DNA of 18,445 nt from an uncultured Oscillospiraceae bacterium (GTDB lineage Bacteria > Bacillota > Clostridia > Oscillospirales > Oscillospiraceae), in contig CAKUJL010000005.1 of NCBI GenBank assembly GCA_934661715.1, forward strand, positions 1 through 18,445, read 5' to 3'. The notes under the pieces were generated by a model, which saw only the letters and a list, made by a program, of their open reading frames with translations, had not been told where the DNA came from and did not search any database. The stretch's first letter is position 1. The number at the start of each line of letters is the position of its first letter. Both the position numbers and the translations under genes were made by a program. Below are positions 16,888-18,445 of the stretch, piece by piece.

Positions 16888-18003
16888 ATGCGCGTCAGGA
16901 GAATCGGAATATTCTGCGTGATTTTCGCGCTTCTGGTATCGCTGCTCCCGGCGGCCTTCGCGGCGGGCACGAGCGTCGTGGTCACAGCGCCGGACGCATT
17001 GCCCGCAGTCGGCGAAAGCTTCACCGTGACCGTCAGCGTCTCGGGCAATCCCGGCCTGTCTGCCGCGCAGGTAAAGCTCGGCTATAACGACGCGGTTTTA
17101 GAGTGCACGGCGGTCAGAAACGGCGCGGTGACGAGCGGGATGCTCTCGGCCACGAACACGCACGGCACAAGAGACGGCGTCGGGGCCGTATTGGCCGCGG
17201 CAAGCACCGACACGGTCAAAAAGGACGGGGAGCTCGCCGTCTTCACCTTCACGGTCAAAGCCGCGGATGACGCGAAGCTCTCCATCTCGCAGACGACGAT
17301 GGCAAACGCCGACGGCGCACAGATCACCTTTACCTACGATCTTCCAAAGCTCGTCTCCGAAGACAGGACGCAGCCCTCCGTGATCCCCCCGCAGACCCCC
17401 GAAGCGCCGCAGGAGGACGAAAAAACCGGCTCCTTCCGCGATGTCAATTCCCGGCACTGGGCGTTTGCCTCAGTCGAGCGGGCGGCAGAGCTCGGGCTTG
17501 TCGCGGGCTTCTCGGACGGAACGTTCCGGCCGGACGAACCGGTCACGCGGGCGCAGTTCGTGCTGATGCTCTGGCGCATGGCCGGAAAGCCGGAAGCGAA
17601 AGAAAAAGCGGCCTTCACCGACACGGCAGGCGGCGACTGGTACGAGACAGCGCTCAACTGGGCGTATGAAAACGGCTTTGTAAACGGTATCAGTGAAACG
17701 ACCTTCGGCCCGAACGCGAATATCACGCGCCAGCAGGCCGTCGCCATCCTCTTCCGCTATGCCGGAAGCGAAACGGGCGGCGAAGCGCTGGTCTCCGGCG
17801 TGTATGAATCGGGCTTCTCCGACAGCGGCGCAATCGCCTCCTGGGCAAAGGACGCGATGTGGTGGGCGGTCTACCATTCGCTCGTCTCCGGCGTCGGCAA
17901 CGGAAAAATCGCGCCCGAGCAGAATGCCTCCCGCGCACAGATCGCGGCGATTTTGCTGCGCTACATGGACAAATTCCCGACAGAAAGGCAGGCGCTTGCA
18001 TGA
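16888..18003 (+). CDS. Cell-surface cohesin-like protein with three SLH domains
   Basis: This is a 371-residue secreted protein. The signal peptide ends near residue 25 (AFA/A). Residues about 27-165 form a cohesin-like beta-sandwich: VVVTAPDALPAVGESFTVTV, LSAAQVKLGYNDAVLECTAV, and GELAVFTFTVKA. A short Pro/Glu-rich linker leads to three S-layer homology domains at about 183-228, 243-293 and 310-360, with the usual TRAQ-type motifs VTRAQ, ITRQQ and ASRAQ. SLH domains hold proteins to secondary wall polymers, and cohesins bind dockerins. The layout is that of a small surface anchor such as the cellulosome anchoring proteins, with one cohesin. Its stop overlaps the next gene, which carries a dockerin, so the partner may be encoded immediately downstream. 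Cohesin assignment is good but made by eye; a generic carbohydrate-binding beta-sandwich is the alternative. Confidence 0.9.
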   Translation: MRVRRIGIFCVIFALLVSLLPAAFAAGTSVVVTAPDALPAVGESFTVTVSVSGNPGLSAAQVKLGYNDAVLECTAVRNGAVTSGMLSATNTHGTRDGVGAVLAAASTDTVKKDGELAVFTFTVKAADDAKLSISQTTMANADGAQITFTYDLPKLVSEDRTQPSVIPPQTPEAPQEDEKTGSFRDVNSRHWAFASVERAAELGLVAGFSDGTFRPDEPVTRAQFVLMLWRMAGKPEAKEKAAFTDTAGGDWYETALNWAYENGFVNGISETTFGPNANITRQQAVAILFRYAGSETGGEALVSGVYESGFSDSGAIASWAKDAMWWAVYHSLVSGVGNGKIAPEQNASRAQIAAILLRYMDKFPTERQALA

Positions 18004-18445
18004 AACGAAGAATTTTGGCGCTTTTCCTCGCGGCGCTCACGCTCCTGACGCTCACCACGGCGGCGCTTGCGGCCGAGGAAGCCAACGGCGCGTATAACGT
18101 GCAGAGCAAGGCGGGCTACACGCTTCGTGTAGAGAACGTCACGGAAGACGGCGGCTTCTACGCAAACGCGGACACGTTCACGCTGACGCGCAACACCGCA
18201 CCGGCCGAGCAGACGCTTGTGTACCTCGTGGAAGGAAGCGGCCTGCCGACGGAAGAGAATCTACAGTACATCGACCAGAGCGGCACAAACGCGGCGTTCA
18301 CCCTCAAGCCCAAGAAGCTGGAGGCCGGAAAAACCTACCGCGTCTACGTCAGCACCCAGAGCAAAGCGCCAGTAGAGGCCGCGTCGTTCAGCTATGGGGC
18401 GAAGCCGAGCTATAAATTGGGTGATGTAAACGAAGACGGCTATAT
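18000..18445 (+). CDS. Secreted dockerin-containing protein (3' partial)
   Basis: The start ATG overlaps the preceding stop (ATGA), with only a weak AAAGG site about 11 bases before it, so translation may be coupled. The visible 148 residues begin with a signal peptide (MKRRILALFLAALTLLTLTT, cleavage near ALA-A at about 24). A beta-rich domain of about 110 residues of unknown type follows. The last residues, KLGDVNEDGYI, match the first calcium-binding loop of a type I dockerin (G-D-V-N-x-D-G-x-I). The second dockerin half, or any further domain, lies outside the window. It is a likely ligand for the cohesin of the gene before it. Confidence 0.82.
   Translation, partial: MKRRILALFLAALTLLTLTTAALAAEEANGAYNVQSKAGYTLRVENVTEDGGFYANADTFTLTRNTAPAEQTLVYLVEGSGLPTEENLQYIDQSGTNAAFTLKPKKLEAGKTYRVYVSTQSKAPVEAASFSYGAKPSYKLGDVNEDGY

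Noticed and set aside
1..18445. Cobalamin riboswitch that would support the corrinoid hypothesis
   Set aside because: Genes up to 16741 leave no gap long enough for one, and the 146-base gap before 16888 shows no recognisable B12-box. It could lie upstream of the window.

Overview
The window looks like a chromosomal segment of a GC-rich, monoderm Firmicute, most plausibly a gut clostridium of the Oscillospiraceae type. The reasons are strong AAGGAGG-type ribosome sites, lipobox lipoproteins, S-layer homology (SLH) domains, cohesin/dockerin domains, cadherin-like and PQQ-type surface modules and an ECF transporter. This is inference from gene content; there is no rRNA or other taxonomic marker. 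All real genes lie on the + strand. I see no tRNA, rRNA, CRISPR array, insertion sequence or phage gene.

Region 1 (1-16741) reads as one long operon whose start lies outside the window. Genes are separated by 24 bases or fewer, or overlap. In order: the 3' part of a large repeat-rich secreted protein with a DUF4430-like domain, a CxxC-rich tail and a (VDP)15 tract; a MoxR-type AAA+ ATPase; a DUF58 membrane protein; a transglutaminase-fold membrane protein in which all three catalytic positions appear substituted; a 1498-residue secreted protein with cadherin-like domains, a PQQ-type beta-propeller and a C-terminal Ig-like domain; a lipoprotein with a terpenoid-cyclase-like alpha/alpha fold; a short DUF4430 lipoprotein broken by an out-of-frame deletion; EcfT; and a three-part fusion EcfA-EcfA'-S component.

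The alpha/alpha-toroid lipoprotein and the DUF4430 lipoprotein match, as separate polypeptides, the two domains of animal intrinsic factor and transcobalamin. Beside an ECF transporter this suggests surface capture and import of a corrinoid or similar cofactor. The substrate is inferred, and no cobalamin riboswitch is visible inside the window. The MoxR/DUF58/transglutaminase-like trio is a known chaperone-like gene set, and its position suggests it helps assemble or regulate the surface proteins encoded beside it.

Region 2 (16742-16887) is an AT-rich intergenic gap holding small inverted repeats and a strong sigma-A-type promoter (TTGAAA-17-TACAAT).

Region 3 (16888-18445) is a second transcription unit: a secreted cohesin-like protein with three SLH domains, overlapping by four bases a secreted protein that is just entering a type I dockerin motif when the window ends. 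The pair looks like a small, cellulosome-style surface docking system.
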